Shown: positions 45,275-57,214, counted from the first letter of the stretch. The stretch is 64,000 nt of DNA from Allodiplogaster sudhausi (GCA_945643635.1 CALZFC010000091.1:925001-989000), one strand, 5' to 3'. Translations and numbers: made by a program. Notes: generated by a model from the letters alone, not told the origin.

Positions 45275-47195
45275 TTCAGCTAGAGAGTACTTACTAAATA
45301 ACAGATATGGATTTTTTTTATTTTCGGAACAATGCACGAATTCTCAAAGTACATACATATATCTATTAACTCCGCATGCTCTATATGCCGTTGCAACTTG
45401 TTCTTCCATTTATTTACTCCTTCATTCCGGCCTTCTTTTCTTACATTTCCGGAGAAAGTTACGCTTTGCAGCGTAAATTTTGGTCATCTATTGAATCTTT
45501 GCACGCTTATTAAAAAATACAACAAGAAATAATAGGAAAACATACGTAACAGGTACATGCAGGAGGACAAAATTAAGTTGAAAATGCTATTTTGAAAAGA
45601 GCTGAGTTTATGATTTTTTTTTTTAGTTGAGAGACTCACTGCCGTTGCCCGACAACGAAAGAATGCCATTTTATAGGACTGTTGGAACATAGCTTTGTGT
45701 TCAAAATGGTCCATCTCTAAATATCTCGCTCTCCGAATCACCCTCTTCTTTTGCCACGCACTCTCTTCCATTGGTCACACATTCAACTCACTTTCACATT
45801 GATCTCATGGTCAGTAGTAGAGCAGCTGGCGCCAGTCTAGACCCAACACAAAACTTCGTTTACAGAGAACCATAAAATACAGACTATAGCGAGACACCAC
45901 AAACTATTCACTCCAATCAAGATATGTACAAATGTTCAGAATGAATGAGCGAGCAACTGCGGGAAGTTACTCAAGGGAAACATTGGACTTCCCCGTCGTT
46001 TTATTTCATTATTCTCTTAATTTTATTACCATAAGATTTTGCTTTATCTTTTCGATCTGTCCTCTGTTTTTGGCAAATTGCCAGAGTGCATTCCGTTGGT
46101 TCTGGAAACATTTCAAGGGCGAAAGATTTTTTGGGTGAACTGCAAGACGCAAAGCGACGCAAACCCAACCAATCATGTTAGCATTGAAAGGACGGTCCAA
46201 GTATAAGAGAAGGTACGTGAGAGAAATATAGAGGAGTCGTATACTAACTAGACACAGATAGGAACAATTCCAACATATGTATGTATACAGTCCCGCTCAA
46301 CATTATTGTGTCCGATATTAATAATATTAATATTAATAATATTAATATTAATAATATGAACTATAATATCTCGCTGAATACGCATTTTCCTGCGGTTTTA
46401 AAGGAACAATTCCATTGAAAATGTTCGTTTTAAATTGAACTTATTATATTTTTAAAGTTCACGTTTTCGCGCTTTCGTCTTCCTGAGTTTGCATAAAGAA
46501 GGAAAACAATCTGGCATAAAAAATAGAGATATTAAAATTTTTAAATTGTGAACATTCTGCCACATAAATTTGAACAATTCATAGTACACAGTTTGCAAGC
46601 GTAATTTTATCAACAAAAGCGATAGATTTTTGTCAACAAAAGCCAGTTGTACTTAACCGAATCTATTAAACTTTTATTACGAAATGCTTTTTTTCAGAAC
46701 TAGCAGGACATTTAATAACATATATTTATTGGATATTATCGAAGCTTTTACTGTGTAAAGCCATTCTGATATAAATATCTTCAATGTACATGGAATATGA
46801 TATATGTATTTACATTGTTGTGTTTTAGCCGATCACCCTCGTTTTAGGCTCAAACTAGCGCATTCCTCTGTTTGGCGCGTGAACCAGGATGTTTGAATGA
46901 TGCAGGATGTCCAATTAGCCGTCTTACTTAGTTCTTTTAGCTCTCCCATGGTGAATGGACATGATGAAGCCGGAGAGGGGGACTGCCGAGAAGACGATGG
47001 GACAGAGAAAGGGAGGAAGGCGAGGGTCAGACAAGTAGGGGAGGAGAGAAGGCGGATTCTCCCTCTTCGCTCAGTCCGTGTCAATGTCAATGTTTGCCGC
47101 TCGCCCGAGACGGCCGCCGCCACTGAAGCATTCGATAGAAATAATGAAATTTTAAAATTAATTGAAATTTGAAAAAAGTCATCATTTTCGCCATT
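45275..47195. other. No supported gene; two repeats
   Basis: 46,315-46,360 is a short tandem of aatattaat-type words. 46,625-46,745 is the second copy of the dispersed repeat at 40,375-40,500. Open frames such as 47,123-46,833 (minus) show no domain or splice partners. Confidence 0.5.
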
Positions 47196-47202
47196 GCGCG
47201 CT

Positions 47203-48820
47203 TCAGTTTCCTCCCTTCAAGGTGATAGAGTTGTTATATTGCATGATTTGGGAGACGGCATACCGCGCGATACGGTCCTTGATAGCTGCCTTCTCCTCCT
47301 CAGTCATGCGGCGAGGCTGAACCTGAAGGAAGAAGAGGATCTCACGCTAATTTTGGCTAATATTTGAGGAGCGAGAAGAATACGGTAGCACTAAAATAGA
47401 AAACAATCGCCTTGGGCGGAGAGATGGGCGACCCGGTGGAAGGCGACTGCGTGGCGGAAGTGGGCGTCGTTGCAGAAGGAGGCGTCTTGTTGTCCGACCA
47501 CGATCTGAAAGAAAGATTTAATTTTTTTTCTTAGAAGACATACCAAAAAACTTTCCTATGCGCCATGTTAGTAAGTAAGCGAGTTCTTTTCACTGAAAAG
47601 TATGTTTATTTTTAAGGAATAATTTTTTTTTAATCTTCAAAAGTTCTTCAGGACGCCGCACCCGCCGACGGTGGCCGCGAGGTACTCGCGCATCGCGTGC
47701 GGCGCACCCGGGAAGAACTTGCGCTGCTCGCGCTGCGTGCGTCGGAAGCGATGCGTCGGCAGTGGGGCGGGGCTGGCAATTATCAATTTATTTATTTTGC
47801 AATTTATTTGTTCTATGATTTTAAACTTTTTTTTAATAGTTATAATTCTGCAAATAAATTCGTGACATTTACGTGTTCGTTTTAGTCTGAAATTTGGAGA
47901 TAAATAAATTCATACGGCGGCCCGGAGTCATTTGCCGTAACGACGTCCTTCTCCTCGATGCTCTCGCGGCTGCAAAGGAGAGCCAACCAATGAACAAGTC
48001 CCGAGCGATCATAATAGTTCTTATCATGTTCGCAGATGGAACTCTTTTCAAGAAGCCATTCATAATTTTAACTTTTCAATGATAGAGTATTGAACTTTGT
48101 GGAAAGAGGAATAGTTGTGCAGATTTGTTCAATATGTTGCAACTTTCTCTGACTTTGCTTAATTTCCTTCATTTTCTTATTTTCTTATTTTTTACCTCAA
48201 GCCCCTCGCCGTCTTCGTGTCCGATTCGCCACTGCTCATCGCGCGGCTAATTATATTTTTATTATATTTTTAAGCATTATATTTACAATACAGTTATTTT
48301 TTGCTTTTTAGGTATACAAACCTTCCCTTCGCGTCCTTTGCCGTCTTCGTGTCCTTGTCGCTTAGAATGTCCGCTGACATGCTATAAGAAATCCATTTAC
48401 ATTATGCGGCGGTTTTATATTGATTAATCTACCCATATTTTTCGAACATTTATTTCAAAATGTATTGGGAGAGCACCGAGAATCCTTCGCAGTCTTGACA
48501 TCTTTGCTCTCCTTGTCAGACTCCTTCTTCTTCTTCGGCTTCTCCTGCTTTTTCGATGGGCTGAAAAAAATTGAGTAAATTTTCCTTTCTCCTGATTTTT
48601 TAGTTCTTTATATTTTTTAGTTCATATTTTAATATATTAATGTTGCAAAAAATTGATATGGAAATTTATCAGGCCTTGGAATCGTGAGGCGAGCAGAGCG
48701 CGTGCTGGGTTCGCTGAAATCAAAAAGTGTTTTTTAATTGATAGTATATTAATTGGTAAAACATAAGCGAATAATAAAAATTTTATACTAGTCGGAGTCG
48801 TCTTTCTTGCTCGACCACAT
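47203..48820 (-). CDS. Lysine-rich disordered protein with repeated exons
   Basis: Starts MWSSKKDDSD at 48820 and ends ARYAVSQIMQYNNSITLKGG at 47203. About nine exons chain in frame, nearly all introns phase 2. Middle exons repeat a small charged module: ESKDVKTAKD (about 48,540-48,470), DKDTKTAKDAKG (about 48,390-48,315), ESDTKTARGL (about 48,245-48,200) and EEKDVVTANDS (about 47,970-47,925). Then follow FRRTQREQRKFFPGAPHAM with EYLAATVGG (about 47,780-47,660), a Ser/Thr/Pro exon (about 47,508-47,410) and the final exon with RRMTEEEKAAIKDRIARYA. The intron after TRSARLTIP lacks any GT and seems to use a GC donor (CCAAG then GCCTGA). I do not recognise the family; composition suggests an intrinsically disordered nuclear or cytoplasmic protein. 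Confidence 0.6.
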
Positions 48821-48829
48821 TTCGGGAGG

Positions 48830-49690
48830 GTAAAGAGAAAGGGCGAGACAGCACGGAATGTGGGGAGGGCGCAGAGAATGGGAAGACAGGAGAGTCTTCA
48901 GAGGCGACCACTTGTTGTCGATGCTGGTGAGAAGAATGAGGGAGGGGAGCCGAAAGTCGAAATAATTCTTCTTGAATTTCGTAACATGCACTCTATTAAA
49001 GTTTGTTCCGATTGGTCTTTTCCGCGCATTGTTGAGCTAATTTGCAAAGTACTAATTTGCATAAAGCATTTTCACCACTATTGCTGAAGGGAAAAACTTG
49101 AACGGTAATTTTCAAGTTGCGAACTTAATACTGGCAAACTTTGTATGACTTTTTTAATGTCTAATATAAACCAATAGAATAATGATAGACTTGTCAGAAT
49201 GTCGAACTACATTTTCTTGTTCTCATAGTCAACCGACATCGCATTGTCTCTGCCTCTTACAATGATTCATAAACACAAACATTTGCCTAACTTACAACCG
49301 CGCGAATTTCTCTATTAATCATTTTGATTATTTCATCGAAGCATAGTGTTTCAAGATTGTTTTATTGCAAAAAGAAGGCGCCCGACTGGAAAAGAATGCA
49401 TATACATAAATAGGACAAGCAGAGAGCATGTCAATATCTTATTTTTCTTCCTTAGAATCCCCCTACTTGCTCTGATAGTTTAGGCTTAGATGTGAGAGAC
49501 TTTTGAAAAGTTGAGAGAATTTAAACAAGGACACTCTCAATTCAGATCTGTATGATACTGCTTGCTCATAAATAATAACGTTTACTATTTTACACTGGGT
49601 AGTTCTCATTTTTTCACTGAATAGATTCCCTTCATCCTCCCTGAGTTAAAACTTATCTACTTTTTCTCAATTCCCTCCTCATAAATTTTC
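48830..49690. other. Promoter region of Ly6-type gene 2; no gene
   Basis: Nothing codes here. 49,375-49,690 is related to the sequence before gene 3 (51,270-51,380) and to 53,410-53,925, sharing gggtagttctcat, ctcaattccctcctca and ttgtagatg. Confidence 0.5.
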
Positions 49691-49697
49691 CTTGTAG

Positions 49698-50410
49698 ATG
49701 TCGGCAGGAATCGTTCGTCTTTGTCTGCTTCTCTTCGTGGTCGGCGCGTGCTCCGTCGAGGCGCTGAAATGCTATTCCGGTTTCGAATCGAAACTTGTCA
49801 AGCTGGGGCCCATCGAGACATGTAAAGAGGGCGAGGCTCACTGCATCTCAGTACATAATTTTCACAAAGACTTTCAATTTCTTTGAAAATTGTTCTGCGA
49901 TTGTAAAAACGAACTTCAAAGCAACAACTTTTTGAGAAAAACGAGAAATTATTTGCAGTTCGCTGCTGAAAAAGACAAGGAAGGCCGTGGTCAACTCAGG
50001 GGATGCTCATCGGACTGCGCGGCCACTGAGAAGGTGAGTCGTTTATGTATTCATGAAAGGAGGACTGGAAAACATTAATGCAGATTTGAATTGCCGCGTT
50101 CACCTTGGGAGTAGGCACTCTCATTCTCGCATGTGCTATTTCGCTGGTCACCCAAACCCGCTGCATGAAAATAGCATGCGCGTATGAGAGATCGAAGGGC
50201 ATTTACAGTGTATAATCATACATAATTTTACATTGATCGCCCTCCTTTAATGTTTTAGATTCTAAGTATGGTATTCATATTAAGTGTATCATCAGTAATA
50301 TTAATCGGCGCTTTACTTGAGGAGCTCAAGTCTGTGGTAGATGCTGCAACTTTAATATGGTTTGCTGCCAGAGCGACATCTGCAACATCGTCAAGGCACC
50401 GGGAACTTAT
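49698..50410 (+). pseudogene. Ly6-type copy 2, frameshifted and truncated
   Basis: Exons 49698-49850 and 49959-50033 are intact: signal peptide LCLLLFVVGACSVEA, then LKCYSGFESKLVKLG and, in exon 2, GQLRGCSSDCAATEK. Exon 3 starts at 50,322 as ELKSVVDA but lacks seven bases (accactc) present in copy 3, so the CCQSDxCN motif is out of frame. Soon after, at about 50,390, the sequence passes into a reverse-transcriptase fragment on the other strand. Two lesions and the loss of the terminal cysteines argue for a dead gene. Confidence 0.8.
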
Positions 50411-50663
50411 CATTAATGGTAGTGAGCAGAGCAGCTGAAACTGAATGCTTTGGCCGGAAGCCAAACTGATAGGGAGAGAGGATAGAATTCTCTTCTAGAT
50501 AGCAAAATATTCTTCGGGCAGTCAAACGTTCCATAACCTTGGCCAAAGAACATGTTGGAGATATGGGGCGAGAATTGGAGCAGTCCTGACGAGGACCTTT
50601 TCGTTTATAAACATGGCGAATCAAGGCGTGGGACCAAACAAGTGGAATAGTACCACGCATCAT
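50391..50663 (-). mobile_element. Reverse-transcriptase fragment of a second LINE
   Basis: Minus strand reads PLVWSHALIRHVYKRKG, SRPISPTCSLAKVMERL and SPYQFGFRPKHSVSAALL, conserved N-terminal RT motifs (WK, NxRPIS, QxGFR). It differs from the LINE at 28.9-32.6 kb. Both ends are missing. It lies against exon 3 of the broken Ly6-type copy 2. Confidence 0.85.
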
Positions 50664-50669
50664 AATTCG

Positions 50670-51125
50670 GCTGAAAAGAATAGTGAGAGGTGCAGCCGCC
50701 TTCTTAAGAAATATATATGGGATGCGATCGGGAGAGGTAGGGTTATGAGCATGCCCATTACATATTGCGGCGTTCGTTTATGTAGCCATCTTTTAATCAG
50801 CAAAAGCATGGTGTTTTTTATTTATTAAAATAGGCGAATAATAATCAGAGGTTTTTGCTCTCATAGCCCGAATAAATTTGCTGCCTCCTCGTCATCGACA
50901 AACATCGACCTGCACTCAAATGAAACTCAGCCCTCTACTTGCCTGCTTCAATCTTTACGAGTTAGATGCTACACATAACTTATGCAAACAAAGTAACACC
51001 CCGCTCTTCAATGCATTCGGTTCATGTCAACATCCACATTAATAAAAATGTTTCGCACTAGTATTCCATAAAATGCCTTGCCTTCGCCTGATAACCTTGA
51101 TGTTTTATCGGTTCTATTAAACGAT
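50670..51125. other. No gene seen
   Basis: Spacer between the broken copy 2 and the promoter of copy 3. 50,745-50,900 is distantly like 53,085-53,220, part of a wider duplicated unit. Confidence 0.4.
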
Positions 51126-51130
51126 AAGGA

Positions 51131-51138
51131 TATATAAG
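51131..51138 (+). promoter_or_regulatory. TATA box of Ly6-type gene 3
   Basis: TATATAAG about 250 bases before the ATG at 51,382. The distance and the ctttgtag acceptor right at the ATG suggest a 5' intron or trans-splicing. Confidence 0.5.
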
Positions 51139-51381
51139 CAAGGCAGGCCAGCCTCGACGTACCAACTTCTTCCATTCTGTATATTCCCTAATTTTCACTT
51201 TAACTTTGGCAGGTATTAGTTACCCAAGTTTGCGTTTGCAATTGCTCATTCAATACTTACATAATATTTTTAATATTTATCATTATTGCATTGGGTTGTT
51301 CTCATTTATTGACGGAATAGTTTCGCCTACTAATAACTGAACTACCATTCCTTAATTCCCTCCTCACCACTCTCTTTGTAG

Positions 51382-52018
51382 ATGTCAATGGGAATCGGTC
51401 GTCTTTGTCTGCTTCTCTTCGTGGTCGCCACGTGCTCCATCGGGGCGCTGAAATGCTATTCCGGTTTCGAAATGAGATTTTACAAGACGCAGTCCGAAAT
51501 AACATGCGCACCGGGCCAAACTCACTGCTACACAGTACATCACTTTTTTCATATTTAGAATTGGATTAATTCTGCAAGTAGCCTTTCAATTTCTTTGAAA
51601 ATTGTTTTGGTATCGTAAAACAAAGTACAAAGCAGCAAGTTCTTTGAGTATTACGAGAAACTATTTGCAGTGGGCTGCCAACGATGCTACCAAGGGCCGC
51701 GGTCAATTCAGGGGATGCACAGCGGACTGTGCCGCCACTGATAGGGTGAATCTTTTATTTATTTATTAAAGGAGGACGATTACTGAAAAATAATAATGCG
51801 TACGTGGCGAATTTTCACCTTTGGAGTAGGCACTCTCATTCTCGGGTCGCCCTCCTTGAATATTTCAGATTTTAAGTATGGTATTAAAATAAAGTGAGTC
51901 GTCAGTAATATTAATCGGCGTTTTACTTGAGGAGCTCAAGTCCATCGTAGATGCTACCACTCGCAACTTTAATATGGTTTGCTGCCAGAGCGACCTCTGC
52001 AACATCGTCAAGGCCTAG
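51382..52018 (+). CDS. Secreted Ly6/three-finger-fold protein (copy 3)
   Basis: Exons 51382-51534, 51671-51745 and 51932-52018, all phase 0, give 104 residues. The signal peptide is RLCLLLFVVATCSIGA, the mature start LKCYSGFEMRFYK, and then TCAPGQTHCYT. Exon 2 ends GQFRGCTADCAATDR and exon 3 reads NFNMVCCQSDLCNIVKA. All motif cysteines are present, and the protein stops right after the CCxxDxCN motif without an anchor, so it is probably secreted. This is the cleanest member of the array. The first exon is exactly 153 bases in copies 1, 2 and 3. Role unknown. Confidence 0.88.
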
Positions 52019-52237
52019 CCAGAGGACCGCATTTCAGTACCGGGAATCTGGCTTCCCTAATGGCTTCCTTTCTTTATTGCACGAATAAATGAGACTATCT
52101 ATGCACAGATCTCGTTTTTCATGAGCACTAAACAACAATGGGACACCATCGAATGAAGGGTTACAGGGTACAACAGTGGTCCTGAACATTAATTATGTCG
52201 GCAACTGATGAGTTTATTATTTTCATTTCGGTTCCTT

Positions 52238-52758
52238 GACACCTCGTCAAAAGACACTTCGTCAATTGACGTTTCGTCAAATTTTTTGGTTACATTTCGT
52301 CAATAGGCATTTCGTCAAAATAAATTTATCTTGGCGACTTCTCGTCAAACAGACATCGACATTTCGTCAATTTAATTGCATTTTTATTTTTGCATCACAC
52401 AGCATGTTAAATACCACTCCATTACTAACTGATTAATCTACTGTATTTTCTCTATTAGTGCCCCCGGGTTATTTAATTAGTTAATAGAGGACTAATAGGG
52501 TCACTAATAGAGAAAATAAGGCACTTTCACTACCTATTTAACGATATATACTTATAGCCACTACTTAATTACCTACTTGTCATTTCTTTGGTGAGCTTGA
52601 TAAAAAAATAAAAAATGCAGTTATATTGACGAAATGTGGATGTCTGTTTGACGAGAAGTCGCCAAGATAAATTTATTTTGACGAAATGCCTATTGACGAA
52701 ATGTAACCAAAAAATTTGACGAAACGTCAATTGACGAAGTGTCTTTTGACGAGGTGTC
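52238..52758. mobile_element. Long inverted-repeat fold-back element
   Basis: Arms of about 155 bases (52238-52391 and 52604-52758) are near-perfect complements. Each arm is built of repeats of the word tttcgtcaa (or ttgacgaaa), about eight per arm. The centre contains a nested MITE. The same open frame in both arms (RQLTFRQIFWLHFVNRHFVK) is a by-product of the inverted repeat. It lies about 220 bases downstream of Ly6-type copy 3. Confidence 0.9.
52439..52523. mobile_element. Short MITE nested in the fold-back
   Basis: Ends tactgtattttctctattag and its complement (ctaatagagaaaataaggca) match the termini of the 16,870-17,320 element; almost all internal sequence is missing. Confidence 0.75.
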
Positions 52759-52764
52759 GGGACG

Positions 52765-53775
52765 CCTTTCATTTCATACTCATTTCTAAATGAATTACTC
52801 GCACCATTCCTATATTTTGACAAAGGAAGAATTCAAGATGAGTCTTCCTTCATTTTTCTTCTATTAGAGATAGTAAGAATTCTAGATGAATGATTCCTTC
52901 TCTTTCTTTTCTATTTTGAAAAAGAGAGAATTTCAATAATGTTTTCTAGGTTTAGCGCGCGCGAAGAAGTCCAGCGCTTATTTTATCATTTTCTATCTCT
53001 CTTTCTAGATTTTGTATTTGAGTTGAATATGGTTTAGTTACGCAATTTTGAGGAGCTACGATAAGGGCACTTTTTTTCCGAAACACATCACCTTCGTTTA
53101 TGACGCTATCTTTTAAGTTACAAAAACGTGGTATTTTCTATTCCACCAGTCAAATTACATTAGTCCACTTGCTCTCTTTATCACCCGAAATCTCATAGTC
53201 GCTGCAGCCTCTGCCTTATCATTCTTACTCTCATATATACATAGTATGTATGTATGTATGTAATCCTCTTGATGCCTGCAAAATTTTACGACTTTATCAA
53301 ATGAGCAATGATTTCGGAATATGGTGATGATAAGCGTGTGAATTTGTCGACGTGTTGCTTTTATTATATAATTGTTTTATCATTGGATATCAAAACAAAT
53401 TTTTAATTTTTATTGCCGACAGAAGGCGCTGACCTGAAAATAATGCGTGTATGTGCCAAACGCACAAAGCATGCCATTATTTCATTTCCTTCTTCTGTTC
53501 CTTCTGCTTACATTTATGTACAAAGATGAGCGAGCCTTAAAAAATTTAGGCAAATTTATGCACGTTCATTCTCACAAAAGTGTTTATCCAGTATTCAAGG
53601 CATTAATGAATAATCGAGGATGGGAGGGAGTTCGAAGATTCTTCGCATTCCGGAATCTGACGATGTGGCCGCAGACCTTAGGATTCCAATCCTGGCGAGC
53701 CCATAGTTACTCCAGAAGCAGCGTCGATTGATTGGATTCGAGGAGCTCAGATGTAGGATCTCAATTAAGCACCGA
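52765..53775. other. No supported gene
   Basis: From about 53,410 the sequence resembles the upstream region of Ly6-type copy 2 (49,375 onward). 53,600-53,730 has an open + frame (RRFFAFRNLTMWPQTLGF) with no known match. Nothing else is seen. Confidence 0.4.
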
Positions 53776-53779
53776 CTTG

Positions 53780-53930
53780 ATTACATATAATAATTTTTGC
53801 TATTTACTGGCATCATTACATTGGGTAGTTCTCATTTATTGCCGAAATAAATTCACTTTAGTCTCGTTCACTCATAATTTGCATATCTGTCTTTCCCAAT
53901 TCCCCCTGTCATGTTCTTAAGTATACTCTC
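53780..53930 (+). pseudogene. Promoter ghost of a Ly6-type copy
   Basis: tattgggtagttctcattta-type sequence, then ctttcccaattccccctgtc, match the bases just before the ATG of copies 2 and 3. Where the ATG and exon 1 should follow, the repeat at 53,935-54,115 begins instead. Confidence 0.6.
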
Positions 53931-53934
53931 GTGA

Positions 53935-54115
53935 CGATTTCAACTTAAACTATTTTTTTATTGTAGGAAATTTTTTTTTACTAGAATTAGGATATTTCAC
54001 TGTTTGCCGTTCCTAATGAATGAAAAATTTGTCTAGTAAGCGTTTTGGCACTCTTACTATCGTCTGGAATGTCAAACAGTAAAATATTCTTAACCACGGG
54101 ACATAAAGTTTGCAT
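53935..54115. repeat. Unsplit copy of the LINE-hosting repeat
   Basis: Matches 28,925-28,975 and 32,570-32,720 as one continuous unit. Its position directly after a promoter ghost suggests it is a mobile element that landed in or replaced a Ly6-type coding region. Confidence 0.65.
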
Positions 54116-54179
54116 ATTGTTTTTTTTACAATTTTCTTGTTGATATCCTAGTTTATGTATTTGACTATCTGCACTTTTC

Positions 54180-54283
54180 CTGATTTACACGCCATTATGC
54201 AAAAGTACTCCGCATCCAAGCCTGATATAAGGCGACACATTTCTTTGCAACCTAACGATCTTTGCAACCTCGCCAAGGCCTAG
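54180..54283 (+). pseudogene. Ly6-type ghost: promoter joined to last codons
   Basis: 54,180-54,230 matches the TATA region of copy 1 (catccaagcctgatataa). 54,255-54,283 reads NDLCNLAKA and a stop, the end of exon 3, followed by the same 3' sequence (gattgcatgaataaacaag) as elsewhere in the family. Everything between is deleted. Confidence 0.7.
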
Positions 54284-54678
54284 TGTTCTCCCCTTTGATT
54301 GCATGAATAAACAAGAACTGCATATGTATTTTTTCGTGAAGAATGAACACTGGGACATTAACACTGGGACATACCAGATGAATTGGGATTGATCCGATGC
54401 TATAATTATTTACCATGTCCGAAATGATATCTGAATAAATAATTTTCATGCCTTCCTGAACATTTTCGCCTTATCTTTTTCGTTCTAATTATGCGCAACA
54501 TATTTTAATTCATGAATAATATGATAAACGTTGTTACAGTTTCTATTGTCACGCTCGCACTGACTTCAAAAAGAGTATTTAGTACAAACTATACTTTAGT
54601 ACATGTGCCCACTTCAAGAACATTCGGTTGTTGTCCTTGAGGAGTGTTGTACTTTCAAGTGATAGTGAAGAAGCCCAG

Positions 54679-54686
54679 TATAAAAG
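54679..54686 (+). promoter_or_regulatory. TATA box of Ly6-type copy 4
   Basis: TATAAAAG in cagtataaaagcccccgaat, 56 bases before the ATG; identical context at 62,696-62,703. Confidence 0.8.
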
Positions 54687-54734
54687 CCCCCGAATGTCGG
54701 GTGCCATGTCATATTTCTTCTCGCTCGACTGAGG

Positions 54735-55554
54735 ATGTTCCGGCTTATTAAGATGCTTGCCAATTCGTCGTCAAAGGAGGATCCCGATATTGGATTTGGA
54801 AGGAACGGAATCCATGGAATGGAATCCAGCGTGAAGGAGGATGGCTCGAAGAAGAATGAGCGGGACAAGAGTGACAAGGACAAGGTTCTAATTCTATTCT
54901 TATTAAACGATATACTCTACGAAGAGATACTCCTTAGGAAATTATATTTTATTTTGCCTCCAGAAATTTGAAATTGGAGCTGAACCGTTTTCAGGCAGCT
55001 TCAAATAACACCACTGTCCTTGTTGTGAGTGGAATTCTCATCTGCGTCTGCCTCTGCTTCTTCTTCAACGGCGGAAAGGCTTCCGCGCTTTCCAACGATT
55101 CTCCGAAGCGGGCCCTTCAATGCTATTCCGGTCTCGAGACGAAAGCTGGCACGATGGCAACCCCCTGAAACATGCTCAGCAGATAAGACTCACTGCTACA
55201 CGGTAAATAATTTTAAACTACTTGATTGAGTAAAGCGAGAAAATGATTTGCAGGCCGCTGGAGAAGACGACGAGGGGCACCGCCAATTCAGGGGATGCTC
55301 ATCGCACTGTGCCGCCACTGAGAAGGTGAATCGGCTTATTTGGAATTAACGTTTTAAATTAATATAAATTATAAGTAAATTTACAGACAAAAGGGTATAA
55401 ATTATAAATAATTGTATATTAATTGAGTAACTCAGCAGTAATTTAATCGGCGTTCTTCGTTTAGAAGCTCCGTGGTTTCGCCAAAGCGCGCGGCTTTCGC
55501 AATTGCAATTTCGTGTGCTGCGACAGCGATCTCTGTAACCTAGCCAAGGCCTAA
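54735..55554 (+). pseudogene. Ly6-type copy 4 with membrane-anchor N-terminus, frameshifted
   Basis: Exons 54735-54884, 54995-55202, 55254-55325 and 55465-55554. Unlike copies 1-3 it has no cleavable leader at the start: a charged 50-residue exon (MFRLIKMLANSSSKEDPDIG ... NERDKSDKDK) comes first, then AASNNTTVLVVSGILICVCL with CFFF, a likely signal anchor. The Ly6-like part follows: ALQCYSGLETK, CSADKTHCYT, HRQFRGCSSHCAATEK and CCDSDLCNLAKA. Exon 2 is 208 bases, one more than a multiple of three. The extra base lies near 55,160-55,165 (accccctgaaac against cccccgaaac in copy 5) and creates a stop. Other exons are intact, so this may be a recent pseudogene or a sequence error. Confidence 0.75.
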
Positions 55555-55559
55555 CTTCC

Positions 55560-57205
55560 CATCTTTTTTATTGCACGGATAAACAAGAAGTGTTTGTCTC
55601 TTTTCACCACGCCACCGAATGAATGGGCGCTGGGGTGCTACAATGTGCCTGTCCATTATATGTATTCTCCATTAATCTTTAGACAACAGTCAGCTTTTAG
55701 ATTCAGAAAAGAATAGAATGGATCAGATGCAAAAATTACATAACAAATATCAATAAATCATCCTACATACTGCACTAACCATAAGGAGATTTTGTTACCA
55801 TGTCCGCAGTGCATAAGTAATTTTCATGCCTTCGTTTGCATTATCTTCTTATCCTCTTTTTGGGAATTACAATCGCTATATGTAAATTATATAAAATATA
55901 TTTGCATTGGCTTAGTTTCACGATGACTCCCTTCTCGTCATATCATTGCTACTTGAATTCAAATTCCGATGCACTCACGTGCATTCTAATTTTCCACTCA
56001 CGTAAGATCCCATATGAGCATTTCCTGACTTGACAAGTCAGGCTGCCAGGTTTAGCTCACCTTGAGCGATTCCCATTCCTTTTCCTCGCCCAATTCATTT
56101 GTTGCCGTCAGGCAAGGCTTATAAATGGTGCTTATAAAAGCGAGCTTCATTTCTTTTACATATATTCACAATACTTCTCATTTGCTAGTGCAGTCAAAAG
56201 AACTGGAGACGAAGTACAAGGTAGCCTGGAAGAAGAGTGGAATGTGAGGATCATCCCAGATGCCACCGTTTCAGAGATTTCCCTCACAGCCTCAACCGTC
56301 ATTATCCAACGCTTTTCCTTTAATTGTTTTTTTTTGGAGAGTTCAGAAATGGCGAGTATGCAAAATAGGTTGCAGACTCAACCGATCTTTCATCAAAAGT
56401 TTTGCTTAGATTTCCCCAATTTTTTCTTACATAATTTCTGGAGACCAGCATGAGAATAAGAGAAAACCCAGCTTTCCGGCGATCAGAAGTGATCCTTTCT
56501 TTGCGCTCTAGGAACGAATATAAACATCTCTAACGAAATCGAAAAAAAAAAAATTTTTAGTGGACTACCGACAACACTTGGCGGGCAGAGAGAGGGATTG
56601 ATAACTGGAAATAGACGATTCACTAATAGATAGATTGCATCAAGAGATCTAATTAGAAAAAAAATTAAGGTGTGGGCTTAAGTGATCAAATTAAGAACTG
56701 AGCATAAACTAGAACAAATTAAGATGTGGCCCTCGGTCAATACAGAATACGTTTAATGGCGGATAGCCTCTAGCACTCCAAACATTTGAGTTTATGATTA
56801 TCTGATTAATTTCGCACTTTGTATTCCGAAGAAATTAGATAAAAATTTGGTTATACTTTGTCAAAAATGATAATTTCACGGCTGAGAGAATCCTATAAAA
56901 GATGAATTTTAGACCTATTGCTATCAGTCGTCTTTGCCTACACCTGGTTGACTTTTCTTCTTTTGTCCGCCCCTTCTGCTTTAATTCGCCAGCCTCTTCA
57001 TGAGCGTCATGTCTGCCGCGCCAGAAAACAACATCATTCTGGTTAGAATAAATTTGCTGTTCAACGAGAGTCACATGGTCACTTTTGCGGCCCCTTTATA
57101 TCTACGGCTAAGTAAATCACTCCATCGAAAGACACCAGGGAAACGTTTAACGATAAGTAGGAGGATTTGATCTTACCTTCCTCTAAAAATCGATTGATGT
57201 TAACC
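55560..57205. other. No firmly supported gene; promoter-like spot
   Basis: Near 56,105-56,130 two TATA-like words (cttataaatgg, cttataaaagc) precede an open stretch at about 56,190-56,300, but no protein family is seen. At 57,000-57,045 the + strand reads MSVMSAAPENNIIL before a gttaga donor, which might be the first exon of the membrane-protein gene at 57.9 kb. Confidence 0.35.
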
Positions 57206-57214
57206 AGTTTTAGT

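Noticed and set aside
52236..52436. Open frame RQLTFRQIFW present twice in opposite orientation
   Set aside because: Product of the short repeats in a fold-back element, with no codon structure of its own.
52238..52758. Possible CRISPR-like array of 9-base repeats
   Set aside because: Repeats are too short, alternate in orientation and lie in arms of an inverted repeat in a nematode genome.
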